From: an uncultured Armatimonadota bacterium
Lineage (GTDB): Bacteria; Armatimonadota; Fimbriimonadia; Fimbriimonadales; Fimbriimonadaceae
Length of the DNA: 8,031 nucleotides
Direction: 5' to 3'
NCBI GenBank assembly: GCA_946478935.1
Contig: CAMLEL010000094.1
Location: 1-8,031 of the forward strand
Of this stretch, positions 6,964-8,031 are shown one piece after another (positions within the stretch are counted from its first letter, which is position 1; the number at the start of each line of letters is the position of its first letter). The position numbers were made by a program, and so were the translations under genes. Below the pieces are notes generated by a model that was not told the origin of the DNA, made no database searches, and saw nothing but the letters and a program-made list of their open reading frames with translations.

Positions 6964-7275
6964 TCAGCCAGATCGGAAGGCGTTGGCGAGCGCACTCCAG
7001 ACTGACATGTAAGCGGAATGCCTCTTGCCGTCTTTGACACTCGCTTTAAAGTTATCGTAGTTGACTTTCCCCAAGGCTTCGGACAAGGCGGCCTGCACGG
7101 CCTCCAGAGGGACGTCGGAGCGGAAGCGATAATCCGCCGACACATCTTCGTACACGACGGCATTAGGGATCGCGCGCTCGATATCACCAGCGATGCGGGA
7201 TCGCACCAAAAGAGTGTCTGGCTTTGTCCGGTGAGAAACGATCGACAAGAAGCTGTCATTCATCAAGATCCACAT
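6964..7275 (-). CDS. Small conserved protein of unknown function, coupled to the vWA gene
   Basis: A 103-residue protein with no signal peptide, membrane segment or cysteine. It opens with MWILMNDSFLSIVSHR, then DTLLVRSRIAGDIER near 20-34, ADYRFR near 47-52, NYDNFK near 72-77, and HSAYMSVWSALANA near 86-99. This layout (MW-, S-V-HR, LLVR-R--GD-E, ADYR-R--V, -YDNFK--V, H--Y--VW) matches my memory of a widespread family of roughly 100-residue uncharacterised bacterial proteins, but I cannot name a domain number or a function. The ATG at 7275 shares one base with the TAA stop of the upstream vWA gene (TAATG), so it is probably translated by re-initiation. Its TGA abuts, with no gap, the stop of the convergent flavoprotein gene. 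The motif pattern and junction argue for a real gene. Confidence 0.75.
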   Translation of the reverse strand: MWILMNDSFLSIVSHRTKPDTLLVRSRIAGDIERAIPNAVVYEDVSADYRFRSDVPLEAVQAALSEALGKVNYDNFKASVKDGKRHSAYMSVWSALANAFRSG

Positions 7276-8031
7276 TAGTTCTGCTTCTTACCTTGGTCCA
7301 AGTTGACCATCGTTCCCATCAGCGTTTTCTCGGCACCACTGGTGTCGCCCGACTGGAGAGCTCGGAGGGCCATGGTGACTTCCTGCGCCTCGCCAGTGCG
7401 GCCCTCGCTGAGCAGTAGAGCTTGGGTCTTCTGCAGGTCGGAGATGGCACCCATTGTGGTGATCTGGCCCGTTTTCAGCCCCATGATCGTCTTCTCGACG
7501 ACGCGACTCGCCTGGGCGATCTGAGCCGCTTGCGAGACTCGAGGATTCTGGGGCAGAGAGTACTTGGCGGAATCCGATATGAATTCAAGGATGAAGTCGA
7601 GATCGATCGTTTCTGTTTTGCCGGTCGTGGTGTCGTCATAAGTCAGACGTCCGGCAGCAACTCGGTACCAGCCGAGCGGATGATTCTGGAATTCAAGGTC
7701 GATGACCTGCTGCAAGGTGGAGCCACGTTCCAAATCGGCCAAGTCGATGTGGACTTCGCCAGACGGCATGGCCTGGGGTCCGCGCATCGAAACCCACCTG
7801 CTGAGTTTGATATCCAGCTTCAGGTTGCGAGCAGAGACCGTCATCAACTTCTCCAACTCTGTCCGGAAGACTTCGGGGATGAGGTCGGGTCTCGGGATGT
7901 AGTAGTAGTTTCCGCCCGCTTTTTTGGCCATGCCCGCCAAGAGTTCCTCGTTGTAGTCGGGACCAAAGCCGAGGAACGTGCACGTGATGCCGCGCGACTT
8001 GATGTCTCCGGCATGGGCGACAAGAGCCGAA
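7275..8031 (-). CDS. von Willebrand factor type A domain protein, C-terminal part
   Basis: The frame runs in from the right edge, giving 251 visible residues after a partial first codon. The first 45 or so are the end of a vWA (Rossmann-like, metal-dependent adhesion) domain: an amphipathic helix, KSRGITCTFLGFGPDYNEELL, a helix, then AGGNYYYI. The MIDAS DxSxS motif would lie beyond the edge. Next comes a beta-rich segment with LKLDIKLS and GSTLQQVIDLEF, then NHPLGWYRVAAGRLTYDD, and finally about 100 helical residues rich in Q, A and T, with KTIMGLKTGQITTMGAI and GAEKTLMGTMVNLDQGKKQN at the end. Similar vWA proteins with this kind of tail occur in cyanobacteria and other phyla, by recollection. 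Such proteins usually mediate protein-protein contacts. A signal peptide cannot be judged. A TTG at 7940 inside the vWA fold is not the real start, since homology continues upstream to the edge. It is coupled to the next gene. Confidence 0.82.
   Translation of the reverse strand, partial: SALVAHAGDIKSRGITCTFLGFGPDYNEELLAGMAKKAGGNYYYIPRPDLIPEVFRTELEKLMTVSARNLKLDIKLSRWVSMRGPQAMPSGEVHIDLADLERGSTLQQVIDLEFQNHPLGWYRVAAGRLTYDDTTTGKTETIDLDFILEFISDSAKYSLPQNPRVSQAAQIAQASRVVEKTIMGLKTGQITTMGAISDLQKTQALLLSEGRTGEAQEVTMALRALQSGDTSGAEKTLMGTMVNLDQGKKQN

Noticed and set aside
6957..6993. Weak stem (GCGCT with AGCGC, inner GCC with GGC) at the convergent junction as a terminator
   Set aside because: The loop is long, pairing is interrupted and there is no T-tract on either strand.
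7900..7912. Short repeated TAG triplets
   Set aside because: They encode the YYY of the vWA strand on the minus strand, so this is coding, not a microsatellite of note.

Overview
The window is a compact stretch of bacterial chromosome, moderately GC-rich by eye and almost completely coding. It holds seven genes in three blocks, with no RNA genes, insertion sequences, CRISPR arrays or phage genes. The separate glycyl-tRNA synthetase beta chain (glyS) means the organism uses the two-subunit bacterial enzyme, which argues against most Actinobacteria, Bacteroidetes, Deinococcus and archaea. None of the visible starts has a good Shine-Dalgarno sequence. Armatimonadota or another deep-branching, non-model phylum is a guess held with low confidence.

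Layout: (1) On the minus strand, reading leftward from 2301, two adjacent paralogous GT4-type glycosyltransferases of 318 residues each (2301-1345 and 1327-371) are followed 7 bp later by the N-terminal third of purK (363 to the window edge). (2) Divergent from these, after only 32 bp, a plus-strand run begins: a NanE-NanK fusion (2334-3758), glyS (3788-5905) and an acyl-CoA dehydrogenase-like flavoprotein (5905-6963) whose start overlaps the glyS stop. (3) A minus-strand pair enters from the right edge: the C-terminal part of a von Willebrand factor A protein (8031-7275) and a 103-residue conserved protein (7275-6964), overlapping in a TAATG junction. The flavoprotein and the small protein converge with no base between their stop codons.

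Functionally the window mixes housekeeping genes (purine synthesis, tRNA charging) with amino-sugar and glycan genes. The fusion should phosphorylate N-acetylmannosamine and epimerise the product to GlcNAc-6-phosphate. The divergent glycosyltransferases probably build a surface glycan, but no sialic-acid lyase or transporter is present to close the pathway. I see no clear new defence or mobile system. The points most worth a second look are the NanE-NanK fusion with a ROK domain lacking its zinc site, the inverted repeat filling the 32-bp divergent promoter, the possible leaderless promoters, the flavoprotein without the usual catalytic glutamate, and the coupled vWA/small-protein pair.
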